Source of the DNA: Actinostola sp. cb2023
Lineage: Eukaryota; Cnidaria; Anthozoa; Actiniaria; Actinostolidae
Assembly (NCBI GenBank): GCA_033675265.1
Contig: JAUJYZ010001501.1
Span: 75,001 to 139,000 of the forward strand
Reading direction: 5' to 3'
Length of the DNA: 64,000 nucleotides
Shown piece after piece: positions 1 to 11,563 of this stretch (positions within the stretch are counted from its first letter, which is position 1; each line of letters begins with the position of its first letter). A program made the translations under genes and the position numbers. Under the pieces are notes generated by a model, which was given only the letters and a program-made list of their open reading frames with translations, ran no database searches and was not told the DNA's origin.

Positions 1-3000
1 GACGTTACGATGTCTGATTTTGGAGACAGTGAAGGTAAATTACTTTTTTTCTCAGACGGGAGCATCATTCGAACAATGACTTTAGCTCTCAGAAGGAGAT
101 TTGTTGCTGGGCTCGGCGCGTCCCATGGTAGCTTGACCTTGCCATGGCTTATGCTATAGCGAATACTCCAAGTTGATATTACCGTGGGAAGGAGGCTCTG
201 GCCTGTGTGTCTTGTAGAGCTGTAGCATATCTTGGGAAGATTGTTACAGAGACTGTAAGGGTTTGCAATTTCTTTCTGCGAACAACTGTTGTAGCCTTCC
301 TTGTATTCGTTCACATATGTGCTGTGACCTCTTGGTAAAACATACACAGTGGCACTTTTGGGATATGATGTTGACACCGAACTACTTGCTATGGATGTAA
401 TGGTGACTGTGGTGGTGCTTCCCTGTGCTCCAGTTTGATATGTCTTGAGAGGCAAGAAAAGATTGAAGTTTTGTACAAAGGGAATGCCCTTGTCAGAAGG
501 TAAAGCCCATCCATAGGTCTGCAACCACCCCTCGTTCGCTGGAATCCTAAATCGCACTTCCTCGCCTCTTGCCAATGCCGGCAGATCAACATAGCCAGTA
601 TCTCCATCAAATTGCGGCCTTGTTGGGATATACACGTCTCTTTCTGGATTGCGAAACGGTGCAATCTCTTTATAGCCAATTAAGGCATCCACATTTTCTT
701 TTGTGAAGATACCATTGACATTGGAACAGCCACGACTGTATGGTTTACCTAGCTGCCTGTATTCTATTACATTACAATACAAAGATGCAACTTTTTGAAG
801 CTTGCTCTGCATCATGAACAAACCGACCGTCAACTCAGTGGCATGCAAGAAATCACCCTTTCCTTTGATATTTGCTGCAAGTCTTCCTGCTATGTTTGCG
901 CGAACGACGGCTGCAACTGCATCAATCATTTGAAATTGGAAATCGAAAATGTCGTTTCTAAGGGTAAAGAACTGTGCTAGTGTTCCCTCCAATCTTTCGC
1001 AAATTAGCATTCCTCCAGCGATTCCTTTTGGAATAGCACCTGCGATGCCAGTACCACTATTCAACAAGTCACATGTAGCATCCTTGAATACCGACCACAA
1101 GGCGTTGTTCTTTTCCAGGCTGGAACGATCCGTTTCAGGCGAGTATTCACCATATTCTTTGATGAACTTGTCAGCATCCTTTCCAATGTTTCTTGCATCG
1201 CCTTTACGTATTTTGTCGACCACTGTTTGAATTGATGAGATCTGTTTTTTATTGCCAATAAATGCAGTTGCGAGTTCTGTAGAATCTTTCGCTACGTCAT
1301 CTAGCGAATCGAAAAGAGCAGCTCCTTTGGCAACTTTTTCTGCTGCATCAGTGACCTGTCCAGCCTGAGCAAGAGTTTTTGTTACATCAGGACCACTAAA
1401 TATTAGCTTTAGTGGATTGGAATTTTCCAAAACTTTAGCAGCTAGAAGTGCAGTTTCATGGACAAGATTTACTGTTAATAAAACCTTCATATAGTTCATT
1501 GCTTTTTTGATATCTGTCTTCAACTTCCCCTCAATACTCTTCAACGAATCCTCGAATTTCTTTAGCGATTCTTGCAGGAAAGCAATATCAGCGTTAGCGA
1601 TTCCTTCATCAAATCTCGCCAGACCTCGAAAATAATTGGATATTCCAGTCACAGACGCTTTTAAATTTTCATCGAGGAGTTTCACAGATGAAAGGAGTTC
1701 CAAATGTTTAATGTTATCTTTCTGGATTTTGATGATTTTGGAGTGATCCACTTGTGAGTGAAGACGGAGGTCTTTTACATTCCCTGCGGTTGATATGGGA
1801 TGTTGGATTTTCTTGAAAAGAATCAGTTGTTTATGAATATCATTGTATGGGCAACCGATGGGTAATTGAATTCCATTGCATGCCACTTCTGCATCAATGA
1901 AATCAACTTCTTTTTGTTCTACCATCTTTACAACATCGTCGAAGTCTGACAAGGCTTTCCTTAAAATGTTATTGAAAAAGTCTGTCCAAGTGACGGTCCA
2001 GTAGTTGGGAATAATTTGATTGCCATAAGCGATGAGGAGGGACGATTCTTCTAATACTTTTTCATAGGCTGCTTTGTAGTTGTCACCATTTTTGGGACAA
2101 AGTTTTTGGATGATCATGTCTCCAACCTTGTACCAGAAAATCGAGGTCATGATGGGTACAGCTTTGACTGGATTGCATTTTTTGTTGCTATCACAAGCCT
2201 GCCTTACATCTTCTTCATACCGAAGTATTTCGTCATATCTACTTCCAAACTCAATACGGTGAACTCTGGATTTTATATAGGCCCAACCGTTATCCCTGTA
2301 CATCCACCTCTTCCTGAAACTGATACGTCCAATGGTCCATGGTCTCACTGGGCGGCCTCTAAAATTATCAAATCGATTTTTACGAAAACGACCATTGCTT
2401 CTGTAGCGACTAAAGCGCCTACCTCTAAAACCACCTTTAAGACCACCTCTAAAACCACCTATAAGAGCATGTCTTAAAGCACCTCTAAAACCACCTTTAC
2501 CACCAAATATTAAGCCAAAACGACTATACTCAACAACCGATGTTCGATTTTCTGTCATATAAGTGGGTCGATTCAGTCTTGAACAGGAATTAATATTTGT
2601 ACAAACATCTTTCATGGTTGCTTCCTTTTTACTTCCACTTGTTGTCTTAAGTAATCCCGATGGTATTCCACTGCAAAGATTTGAGAATGGGAAGACATAA
2701 GTTGGGCCTGTGTTACTGTCTATTTTTTCGGTCAGCTTTGACCAAAGCCCACTATTGAATCTTGTATTGTAGTCCTCTACGAGTGAGTCGCTCTTGTACA
2801 GTGAATGTGGGTCTGCATGTTTTCTCTCTTGGTTGATAGCATTCTTGAGCATGGCCATGTTCTCTCTCTTTTCAGGATTTACTATCGGGGCTTCAACGAA
2901 ATCCTTGGCCTTTCGTTGAAATTCTCTCATGGTTTCTATAAAACGTGATATGTCATTGGTATTTTTGAGAAAGTTCTCTCGTGAAATTAAAAGTAAAGCA

Positions 3001-3104
3001 AGGGGTTTGGTGAAACCATCTTCCTCGCTTTTTATCAGATAAGCCATGGATAACAACGTAGCCAGAGATGCTATGTAGTGTAGCTTTAAGAAGGTCATCA
3101 TCAT
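1..3104 (-). CDS. Large secreted protein, unknown family, copy A (3' end beyond window)
   Basis: The minus strand is open from an ATG triplet at 3104-3096 to the window edge, 1034 codons with no stop. The protein starts with a typical signal peptide (about residues 1-26, hydrophobic core ASLATLLSMAYL, then a charged EED). It continues with a globular N-terminal part to about residue 190, a basic Gly/Arg/Phe-rich linker (about 195-245, repeated GGFRG), a long Lys/Glu/Leu-rich region that looks helical (about 250-640), and a beta-like C-terminal part with paired cysteines. An acceptor (ttcttttgcag) ends 6 bases before the first ATG, so a 5' leader exon is likely. Almost every residue is shared with copy B at 30723-33949, and all length differences I checked are multiples of three, which argues for a functional gene. 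I do not recognise the family. Secretion is inferred from the signal peptide. The true C terminus lies outside the window. Confidence 0.85.
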   Translation of the reverse strand, partial: MMMTFLKLHYIASLATLLSMAYLIKSEEDGFTKPLALLLISRENFLKNTNDISRFIETMREFQRKAKDFVEAPIVNPEKRENMAMLKNAINQERKHADPHSLYKSDSLVEDYNTRFNSGLWSKLTEKIDSNTGPTYVFPFSNLCSGIPSGLLKTTSGSKKEATMKDVCTNINSCSRLNRPTYMTENRTSVVEYSRFGLIFGGKGGFRGALRHALIGGFRGGLKGGFRGRRFSRYRSNGRFRKNRFDNFRGRPVRPWTIGRISFRKRWMYRDNGWAYIKSRVHRIEFGSRYDEILRYEEDVRQACDSNKKCNPVKAVPIMTSIFWYKVGDMIIQKLCPKNGDNYKAAYEKVLEESSLLIAYGNQIIPNYWTVTWTDFFNNILRKALSDFDDVVKMVEQKEVDFIDAEVACNGIQLPIGCPYNDIHKQLILFKKIQHPISTAGNVKDLRLHSQVDHSKIIKIQKDNIKHLELLSSVKLLDENLKASVTGISNYFRGLARFDEGIANADIAFLQESLKKFEDSLKSIEGKLKTDIKKAMNYMKVLLTVNLVHETALLAAKVLENSNPLKLIFSGPDVTKTLAQAGQVTDAAEKVAKGAALFDSLDDVAKDSTELATAFIGNKKQISSIQTVVDKIRKGDARNIGKDADKFIKEYGEYSPETDRSSLEKNNALWSVFKDATCDLLNSGTGIAGAIPKGIAGGMLICERLEGTLAQFFTLRNDIFDFQFQMIDAVAAVVRANIAGRLAANIKGKGDFLHATELTVGLFMMQSKLQKVASLYCNVIEYRQLGKPYSRGCSNVNGIFTKENVDALIGYKEIAPFRNPERDVYIPTRPQFDGDTGYVDLPALARGEEVRFRIPANEGWLQTYGWALPSDKGIPFVQNFNLFLPLKTYQTGAQGSTTTVTITSIASSSVSTSYPKSATVYVLPRGHSTYVNEYKEGYNSCSQKEIANPYSLCNNLPKICYSSTRHTGQSLLPTVISTWSIRYSISHGKVKLPWDAPSPATNLLLRAKVIVRMMLPSEKKSNLPSLSPKSDIVT

Positions 3105-3109
3105 GATAC

Positions 3110-3338
3110 CTGCAAAAGAAATCACAGTGAGGACGTTAAACCGTACTGAGGTCCTGTCTCCCGACCCTAATGTAACCTGCAGTTCACGGGGGACATTAAA
3201 AGAACCTGTTGAACTCTTCGTAAGATTAGGGGATTGTTACCCGGTTCAACAGCCTACTTCAAAATTGGAGGCATAACACACTAACATAATAACTCCTCAT
3301 GATTGTAAGCTGCTCGGCTGCCGTAGGTGCCTTTTATA
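3110..3338 (-). promoter_or_regulatory. TATA box and leader of copy A
   Basis: On the minus strand a canonical TATAAAAG (3331-3338) sits about 225 bp upstream of the start codon. A start site about 30 bp downstream would lie near 3305. The leader would contain a short intron: a candidate donor is CTGCAG followed by GTTACATT near 3180, and the acceptor is at 3110-3112. The block to 3120 is repeated next to copy B. The donor choice is inference. Confidence 0.5.
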
Positions 3339-3598
3339 TGCAGCCCGAAAAAGTCCTCCATCGGTTGTAAAGCGCATAATTGAGACAATACGGAAATTCG
3401 CTATACACGGCTGTTTCAAACGGCATTTTTAGTCCGCTGACCAAATGTATCGTTGCGATTATTATGTCGCAATATCAAAGGATAGAATTACTAATTTTGG
3501 CGGACACGGCGAGTTATGCGAGGAACAACAACAGCAAGGAAAGTAGGGTTTAAAAAAAGAATATGTTGCTTAAACTAATTCTTTGAGCGAAAAATCGA

Positions 3599-3722
3599 TT
3601 GTGTGAAGAATTCGGTGAAGAAGAACTCAGATACGTCCAAAATCAACTCGGCCTCCCAGAGGAACTCGACCAGACAGACAACGAAGTGACGCAACACTGG
3701 ACTGCGAGAGTGATTCGTGAGG
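3599..3722 (+). other. Exon-like open frame with good splice donor
   Basis: An open frame without ATG encodes a Glu/Gln-rich stretch (for example ELRYVQNQLGLPEELDQ) and meets a good donor, GTGAGG followed by GTAAGA, at 3723. The TTAA-flanked element begins 12 bases later, so this could be a host or transposon exon whose intron was invaded. No acceptor or partner exon was found, and the segment is absent next to copy B. Low confidence. Confidence 0.2.
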
Positions 3723-3734
3723 GTAAGAAATTAA

Positions 3735-6069
3735 GGAATGGTCAATGCTTAGCGTGCGTATATCCAGTTATGGATGCACGCGGGAGGTTGCTAAGCACGA
3801 AAGAAGCGTAAGAGTCGCACGAGGCGTAGCCGAGTGCGACTGTAGCTGCTTGAGTGCTTAGCAACCTCCCAAGTGCATCCATAACTGGATATACGCACAG
3901 CTAAAGCATTGACCATTGCTTTTATAACAGAGCCATGGCTTTTGTGCGTCAAAAACTTGTTTATTTTATTTGTTCAATTTACAAATTCTCCTAACCCTGC
4001 GCGCGCACGCCAAAAATAGAACACGTTGGAGCCGTTGGTCACTTTGCAAACAAACGAGTGAGAAGCGAACAGCTAAAAATGCTGCAAATACAATTACAAT
4101 CTGTTTTTCGCCTAAAATTTCGAAGTAGAAATGTTCTACAATGTATTTCGAGTTTAACTGGCATGCAAAGAGACTGATTGAAGTTCGTAAACAAGGATTA
4201 TAAAGGGATTTGTCAGTCATTGATCTGCAAGACCCGGGCGAAGATTGCCGAATCAAAATATGGTTTCGACAACTAGATTATTCTGCTGGACTGCTGTTGT
4301 TAACTGCAAGGATTGTGGCTGCACTGGGACAGCTCTGCACTGGATGCTCTCTGGAGGCTTTGAGACGACAATTCGCTCAGTGCACTGATGGAGCTGAGCG
4401 GTCGATGGCCGATTGATTGTAAAATGCCAAGCTTTGCTCATTTCTGTGACTTGAAATCGCCAAAAAAGGCATAATATGATGATTTGGTACACCAGCATTT
4501 GACCATAGCCATAGGGTGATAGTTGTTGCTCGTACTGAATGGTTCAGTGGTGTAAACACGAGACAATTGAGCTGATTTCTTTCATCGTGTTATGGTTTGT
4601 TGTCGTACTCGTTGGTCGATCGGTGTCCAGTTTTTGCTTGAATATTGGACAAAAAAGCTGTTGCTGCGGGTTGACCTTCATCAAGTAGAACTTCAGAGGT
4701 TTGTAGCCTTCATTCTTGTGTTCTGTCTCATACATTCGGCCATATTTTTATTTATTGTTTGCATTGTTTTGATATTCAATTTGTTGACAGACTTGACATT
4801 GTTCATGTTGAAACTCGCACCAGCGTATGGTACTATTTTTACGTCTAAAATACTGTAAGCTTACTTATATTTTTTTGGTGAAATAAATATTCACTGTTAA
4901 CACACACCATGCAGTTCGTTGTCTTTCTTTTCTTTTCTTTTCTGGATGTTTGTATGTACAAGTCAATAGTTGTTGAAGTTCGTTGTTCTTCGCTGAGTAG
5001 TTGTTTTGGTATTGTACCTCGTTTATACTTTAATTTATTTCATTTCCCGTTGACACTATTGACATTTGATCATCATAAACATCCAAATCAACGTCAATGT
5101 CAAATATTCGATAACAATTAAGATCCATACTGTTAAATATTGTACAAAAGCTGGAGAAAAAAAGTTGTGAACATTTTTTCCCCGATGTTGACGTGAGCGT
5201 GCTCCATATGCGTGCTCCATTCATTTTTTTGTTCATAGCTAGCAAGCCAATCAGAGCGCGCGTTATATCGTAGCTATGTTATGAAACATCCTTTACCCTG
5301 TAGCCTCTCACACCCCAGATATGGTCCTTCAATTCTAGATGGCACGCAGGAAGAATTTAGATAATAATAATAATGATCAGATCACTATGGTCGTTGTTAT
5401 ATAAATTATACGGCTGTTTCAAATGAGCGAATCGGGTATGTATCGATTTGCCATGCGCGAGAGTCTTCCACCGAGAATACGACTGTTAATATTTTACTAT
5501 CTCTAAATAAGGAGTAGTTCACTAAAAATCCAATACATTATAACATAGCTATGTGGGTATGAATCATTTAAAAAATTCATCAATTTTGAATAACTCAAAA
5601 TAATGACATGCTTTGTTTACGCATATTAATAAGATATATGAATAGTAATTACTTCACGACCTGATACGGGCCGTAAAGGAGCTTTCACGGCCCGTATCAG
5701 GTCGTGTGTATTGGACATGTATGGAAATTTTAGGCGAAAAACAGATTGTAATTGTATTTGCAGCATTTTTAGCTGTTCGCTTCTCTCGTTTGTTTGCAAA
5801 GTGACCAACTGGCGTGCGCGCGCAGGGTTAGGAGAATTTGTAAATTGAACAAATAAAATAAACAAGTTTTGACGCACAAAAGCCATGGCTCTGTTATAAA
5901 AGCAATGGTCAATGCTTTAGCTGTGCGTATATCCAGTTATGGATGCACTTGGGAGGTTGCTAAGCACTCAAGCAGCTAGAGTCGCACTCGGCTACGCCTC
6001 GTGCGACTCTTACGCTTCTTTCGTGCTTAGCAGCCTCCCGCGTGCATCCATAACGCACTTAACCATTCC
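3735..6069. mobile_element. TTAA-flanked TIR DNA transposon, 2.3 kb, non-autonomous
   Basis: The ends are GGAATGGTCAA and its complement, directly bounded by TTAA at 3731-3734 and 6070-6073. Inverted arms of roughly 360-400 bp pair 3735-4130 with about 5680-6069. Within each arm the outermost about 190 bp is itself palindromic (GGAGGTTGCTAAGCAC and its complement). No transposase is visible inside; the interior frames are short and unremarkable. TTAA target duplication is known for piggyBac and Kolobok elements; I cannot choose between them. Relatives lie at 9345-9502 and 15264-15360. Confidence 0.85.
5655..5706. repeat. Perfect 20-bp hairpin
   Basis: CACGACCTGATACGGGCCGT is followed by a 12-base loop and its exact complement. 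It lies just inside the right arm of the 3735-6069 element. Confidence 0.8.
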
Positions 6070-6084
6070 TTAAATAGTTAAGAA

Positions 6085-6635
6085 ATATAAAACAGTTTTC
6101 CGTTTTATATACTTTGATCTAAACACGCGGGATGTTGGAAGAACACGAGAGAAGCGTAGTAAACCACGACGCGAAGCTCGAAGCGGAGTGATTTCCAGCT
6201 TCTCAAATTGGATAAGAATCGCTCTATTTCGTGAGTATAAATACGGCTATCGTTGCTGGATATTTTCAGTCGTTAACTCACAGAACGGGTAGTATGTTTT
6301 AAGCTGAGAAGTTAGATTTAGTTTTCTTCGTTATTGTGGACAAAAGTGGACGATTCGTTGTTTTTTGGTGTGTTTGACTTTGAAGCTCAATACTTGCAAA
6401 AAAAAAAAACAACAGCAAAATCACATTTGTTAAAAATGTATTTGTCAAATAAAACATGCTTAACAGCAGAAAAATAAATTTGGTGTCGATCAAATCCACA
6501 GCATTTCTTCAAGGTCGTTCAAGGTCATGAAAACCTCAATGACGTAGCGTGTTTATATACTCTCCTAGTCTAAAACAGTGTTTTGACCAATCAGAGCGCG
6601 CGATATATCTAGATTATTTTATAATTTTAAGAAAT
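6085..6635. repeat. TIR-like repeat module with internal TATA (copy 1)
   Basis: This roughly 550-bp module matches 34365-34985. Its ends are loosely inverted (TATACTCTGATCTAAACAC against GTGTTTAGATACTCTCATC in the better preserved copy). It contains a promoter-like TATAAATA at 6236-6243 followed about 30 bp later by TTTTCAGTCGTTAA. The right end carries CCAATCAGAGCGCGCG. A partial direct repeat of the left end follows at 6640-6730, and a diverged copy of the TATA part lies at about 7260-7440. No coding frame. Confidence 0.65.
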
Positions 6636-6639
6636 ATAA

Positions 6640-7921
6640 AACAGTTAAGTTTTCCGCATTATATACTCTGATCTAAACACTTGGGATGTTGGGAGAACAC
6701 GAGAGAAGCGTAGGAAACCACGACACGCAAAAACTGTTTCATTTATATTTCTTTTATAAAATAACTACAATGATTTCTTTTTGAAAAAATCCTTCATTAA
6801 CTGATCAAATTTGCAATTCTCCGGAAGAGCGTCAGAAATCGCCCATCGTCCATGCAATCAAATCTCGCGAAAGAAATCACAATGGCAAGCGACTGGACAA
6901 CTAGTTATCTGTGCCGTTTAGTGTCATTGTCAGAAAATTGCAGAAGAATGCTTCTTACTACGCTTGCCTTCCTTTATCAGTTTGTGTATCCTGTGAATAC
7001 GAAAAATGAAGAAAAGCTGAGCTAATGAAGACGAATCGCCAACTTTTTGAAATATTTATTTGCCACAACTAGATGAATGAGCACGCAGTCAGGTAGCCAA
7101 ATATCCACAGTTTTTGTCGTATTTTTGAATCTTTTCAGCGTTTTTCTCGACAAGAATGTATAAACGATGGACATGTTTGAGACATTTGACAATATGTTTT
7201 CTCTTTGCATTGACATATTTTACTAGATATATAAATTTGCAGGCGAACACTTGTCAATTTGTAGCTACAAGAATCGCTCTGTCAGTTTGTGAGTAAGCTT
7301 ATATTTAAATACGGCAATCGTTGCTTGGTATTTTCAGTCGTTAACTTGAGAAAATATTTGTACTGTATATAGAACTCATAGAACGGTTAGTATGTGATTG
7401 AGAAAACTGAGCAGTTAGATTATTTTTGAGAGGGGTGTCAATAATTTTGCAAACAATTGTCTGCAACACATTATGTCTGTTATCATACGAATGAAATGTG
7501 ATACTAAACTGAAACTGCGTGAGTAACATACTTTCCCAGTTAGCATTAAATCTGTATAACAACCATGAATGTAATACATCATCACATGGAATAGTAAGGG
7601 TAAATGCTTTTAATAAACGTCCCCTCCCCCTAAAAGAAATGCAGAAACAACTCTCTAGCGCAACTGAAAACGGTTCAGCTAGCTATGGATCAGTCTCGTG
7701 AGTAAGACCCCTTCGAGGGAAACACTCTCGACTGTCAGACGTGAAAGATACGATGCGACTCCAGAGGTCTCTGCGCATGCACTCGATGACAGCGATATGA
7801 AGAAGACATTGACAGTGATATAGACTAGAACACCATAGAACCGTAGAACCATAAGAACCGCGAAAAGAGTGTTGCGTTTACCAAGTACCGCACGGTACAT
7901 GTTTACTATTTCTATTCACTG
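6640..7921. other. No gene seen; repeat fragments
   Basis: Contains the partial left end of the 6085-6635 module (6640-6730) and a diverged copy of its TATA segment (7260-7440). A short open frame ending at 7697 meets a donor-like GTGAGTAAG, but nothing supports a gene around it. Confidence 0.5.
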
Positions 7922-8208
7922 TATATAGCTAATTGCATAATCGTTGTCGGGTTGAAAATCATGAAAGCTATGACCAAAAGGAATTCTGGGAAATTAAAAC
8001 TCTCAAATAACACCGTCAAATGGTCGACCTTTTTATCCAGACTTGTAGGATCTTAGTTAAATAGCTCATATACCTTCAAAACTACGAGAACACTGAATAT
8101 ATCTGTATGTAATGCAGGTCATGAACTGATTTCCCATCCATCCTTGCGGTCTCAGCTTCTATGATTTATGATTTTCAACCCGACAACGATTATGCAATTA
8201 GCTATATA
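7922..8208. mobile_element. MITE with 39-bp TIRs
   Basis: Left arm 7922-7960 (starting TATATAGCTAATTGCATA) is the complement of 8170-8208. At about 287 bp with no coding content it is a typical MITE, probably with a TA target duplication. Confidence 0.8.
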
Positions 8209-9344
8209 TATGTATGTTATAGTACAGTATACTAGGATCAGTATCCAGCCGCAGGGGTTTCGTGCGCCCGCGATACTCTCCCCCTCACGGCTGGGCGCAC
8301 GAGCTGGAAAGCGTGTCCGTATTTAATAATTAGCATAAATAAATATAAAAACGGGAGCGGAAGTGAAATTCTATTCGGTTGAAAATCCAATTTACTCAAA
8401 CTTTATTCGCGCTCGGTGAAATGTCGATTGTCGTTTAGTGTGAATGTCTTTGTTTGTGCTAAATAACCAGAGTGCATGGTTGAATCATTTGCCAAAAACA
8501 GGAAGAAAATAAAAGGATACGGAGGTCTTTGGGAGGAAATGTGTCTTCAATCTTGCACAACACGCCACATTTCATAGACTCATCTTCTTGCTCTTCGCCA
8601 AAGAAAGCCGCTTTACAGTGGATTTCACACAACTTTGGCCGCTCCCAAGTTTGCTAACGAACTTCGGAACTTCAAAGTGAAATTGACCAGAGTAGATGTT
8701 TGAATCGGGTGTCTTTAAAACCTGGCCTAGGCCATGGCCCAGTGTATGGACCCCCTATGGCCTGGGGTATGGCCTACCCATTTTTCTCTAAAAATGATGA
8801 TTTTCAGAATTTTACAGTAAAGTTGAAGGTAAAGATTCTGCATCTGTGTTCTGCGTTTGAACGATTTTCCGTAGTGAGAGAAAAACTTTCCATTTGGGAT
8901 TAAAAACATTCAGAGCATTTAGAATGAAGTTCAAATTAATAAAGCGAGTTGGCAGCTAGATTATTAATTTTGAGTTGTAAATTTCATTGCATAATTAAGC
9001 TTATTTATCGTTACTAAACGGGAATTATCATCAAGACTCGTTATGATCATCGCACGATCCCACGCTTCCACATGGAATTCCAATTGAAGATCAGCCTGCT
9101 TTGCCATGTCACTACTGTTTTTTTCAGGCTATAATCGGCCAGTAGTCGAAACCAGTCGAATCCTCCAAAATTACCTAATTAACGCTCCACGAAATTAAAG
9201 TATTGGAAATTAGCGCGACTTATAATTATTTTAACGCGAATATTGAGGGCAAAAATGTTTCCAAATAAAGAAAATTAACGGCGCGAAAAACAAGTCAAAA
9301 TGTGTATGGCATGATCGATATCTCGGTCCCTGGAAACAATTGAA
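8209..9344. other. No gene seen
   Basis: Unique-looking AT-rich DNA. The only local structure is a palindromic GGCC/CCATGG-rich patch at about 8725-8775. No credible coding frame. Confidence 0.5.
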
Positions 9345-9502
9345 GGAATGGTCAACGCTCAGCGTGTGTCCATCGAGTTATGGATGCACGCGGCAGGCAG
9401 CTAAGCACTACGCCTCGTGTGACTCTAGCTTCTTGAGTGCTTAGCAGCCGACCAAGTGCATCCATAACTCGATGGACGCACAGCTGAAGCGTTGACCATT
9501 CC
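9345..9502. mobile_element. Palindromic MITE, GGAATGGT family
   Basis: A 158-bp near-complete palindrome starting GGAATGGTCAACGC and ending with its complement. It shares ends and the TATGGATGCACG core with the arms of the 3735-6069 element. The flanks are not an intact TTAA. Confidence 0.8.
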
Positions 9503-9977
9503 TTTTATAACATAGTTACTGCAAATTCAAATAAAACAATTTTATTTTCCAATTGATTTCAGAGCGCGCGCTATGGCGATGACGTGAGCGTGCGTCCATT
9601 TAACAAATTGAAGATGGTTTTGAGTTGTCTGTACTCTTATTGACACACACTTGACGTCATAAAATGTTCAAAACTCAAGTGGAATCACGAGCATCCAAAA
9701 ACAAGGAAAAAGCTTGAAAGAAAAACTGTTTCAAGCGCGCGCTGGCTCCGTGCGCGAGCGATTCGTCATACAGTGTGTCTGTACTCTTATTGACAACGGC
9801 TGAGAGCCAATCAGATTGCGAGATTTCGCTCTGTTATTGTAAAATGAGTTATGGATGCACGCTCGCTGCTAATTAGCCAATCAGAGCGCGCGTTATATCA
9901 ATGATATGTTATAATGTGCATTCCAACACACCATGCATTACATGCAGCGCCTGACTATCTTCCGAGTCCCGTCCGAG

Positions 9978-10042
9978 GCATGCTCGAGGATCCAGCGGTT
10001 TTTTCGGAGCGCGGACAAAAACCGCTGGATCCTCGAGCATGC
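9978..10042. repeat. 26-bp perfect hairpin (subterminal)
   Basis: GCATGCTCGAGGATCCAGCG and its continuation to 10003 is exactly complemented at 10017-10042 around a 13-base loop. It lies at the inner edge of the left TIR. Confidence 0.85.
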
Positions 10043-10431
10043 GTCCGAAGATGACAACTAATTTTGACGGAGTTCATGTGTGGTCGTGTGGGATCTGGGC
10101 ACTTATGTGGATGCAACGAGAATCTTGACCACATTTCACGGAGTTTGTGGGTTTGTGTGTGGAGATGATTTTGAGCCCACGGTACTTTTGATCAGCGCAC
10201 ACTCACAACACGTTCAATCGATTTATACTGGTTGGAGTATCGTTTATTTTTCGCTGATTCAAGCCAGGAAAGTGTTCGTTTTCTACAAATAGATTATGTC
10301 AAATGCAACTTTATTCATTGTTGGAAGCATTAATCAGGATCATGAACAATTTAGTGACATTTCAAGGGGAAGACAATGTTCTTTTATGAGTTTTCAGCGC
10401 TGTTGTGTGCTCAGTCGCCTCCAGTTCCACA

Positions 10432-10584
10432 ATGGAGTACTTCTACAGCCTTCTTTCAGATGCTTTTGAAAGACACAGTATCCCAGATACAGAGACGCTG
10501 TCGCTGACCTATCTACCTGATCGAGCTCGTTGGTCTTCGTCAAACCAATCCGGCCCATGCCATTGGCATGGAGGCAACTACTGA
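10432..10584 (+). CDS. Short open frame (50 codons) inside TIR element
   Basis: An ATG in good context (ccacaATGG) opens a 50-residue frame (starting MEYFYSLLSDAFERHS) of protein-like composition. An acceptor-like tgagttttcag ends at about 10397, so it could be the 5' part of a spliced transposon exon. Nothing in it matches a family I know. It could equally be a chance frame. Confidence 0.2.
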   Translation: MEYFYSLLSDAFERHSIPDTETLSLTYLPDRARWSSSNQSGPCHWHGGNY

Positions 10585-11563
10585 ATCAAATGATACGATC
10601 CATCCTGGTGTACTTTTATCTTCTACAAGTGTGCTATGCCGAGGCTTCGACATCTTTCCTGATATCTGGCCAGTAACATTGTATATAATATACACCAAAC
10701 ACAATTCTCTATTTCATTGAATCCATATTTGTATGAATTACTGCATATCAGTAGACGGTACCAACTATTAAAAGCGTGCAACATAAATAGTGCAAAGTAT
10801 TGCATGCTTTTAGTGCTTGTTCATGTCTATATATAGCTGTCTGTCTTTGACCATATTATTATAGTGTTAGCATTTGTATTAAGCAACACCATACACCATT
10901 TTAATGGTGTATATAGAAACTCGGGTGGGAATGAGAATTAATAGAGACATGGAATGGAACAATGTGACCGGCACGGGAATGAGAATCAATGGAGATGTGG
11001 GATGGGAACAATTGGACAAGGGTGGGAATGAGAATCAGTAGAGATATGGGAGGGAAATAGGTTTTTAGTGGGTATAGATAATAATAATAATAATACTTTA
11101 TTCATTAATATCAATACAATGAAAGGAGATATCAGAGGTTAACCCTATCGAGGATATCTCCCAACAAAAAAGATAAACAAATAAATATAATAAAATACAT
11201 AAAATTGTATATATATATATAAATAAAAATACTATTAAAATATATATATGGACTCTAGATAGGTGTCTCGAATTAGTTTCTTGTAAGCTAGAACACATGA
11301 CACAGTAATAAAGTGTTTTTTTACCACTAATGCGCCTTGCTGACAAGGGACAGCCACATGTATGCATTGAAAGCTACATGTACATGTATGGCAGTGCACA
11401 ACTCGCAGCACTACACTTTCTACCGGAAACGACTAGTATAATATTATAATACAATTGTATGACAATGCCCATATCCGAGATACCGGTATTATCATACTCG
11501 GACGGGACTCGGAAGGCAATCAGGCGGCGCTGCATGTAATGCATGGTGTGTTGGAATGCACAA

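Larger units (their letters stand above)
9915..11563. mobile_element. TIR DNA transposon, 1.65 kb, non-autonomous
   Basis: Left TIR 9915-9977 (TGTGCATTCCAACACACC) pairs with 11497-11563. The left end is followed directly by a perfect 26-bp hairpin (9978-10003 with 10017-10042). No transposase frame; one short spliced-looking frame is listed separately. Superfamily unknown. Confidence 0.8.

Noticed and set aside
389..2477. Open frames on both strands across copy A (also mirrored in copy B)
   Set aside because: They are shadows of the conserved minus-strand gene and recur at the matching places of copy B.
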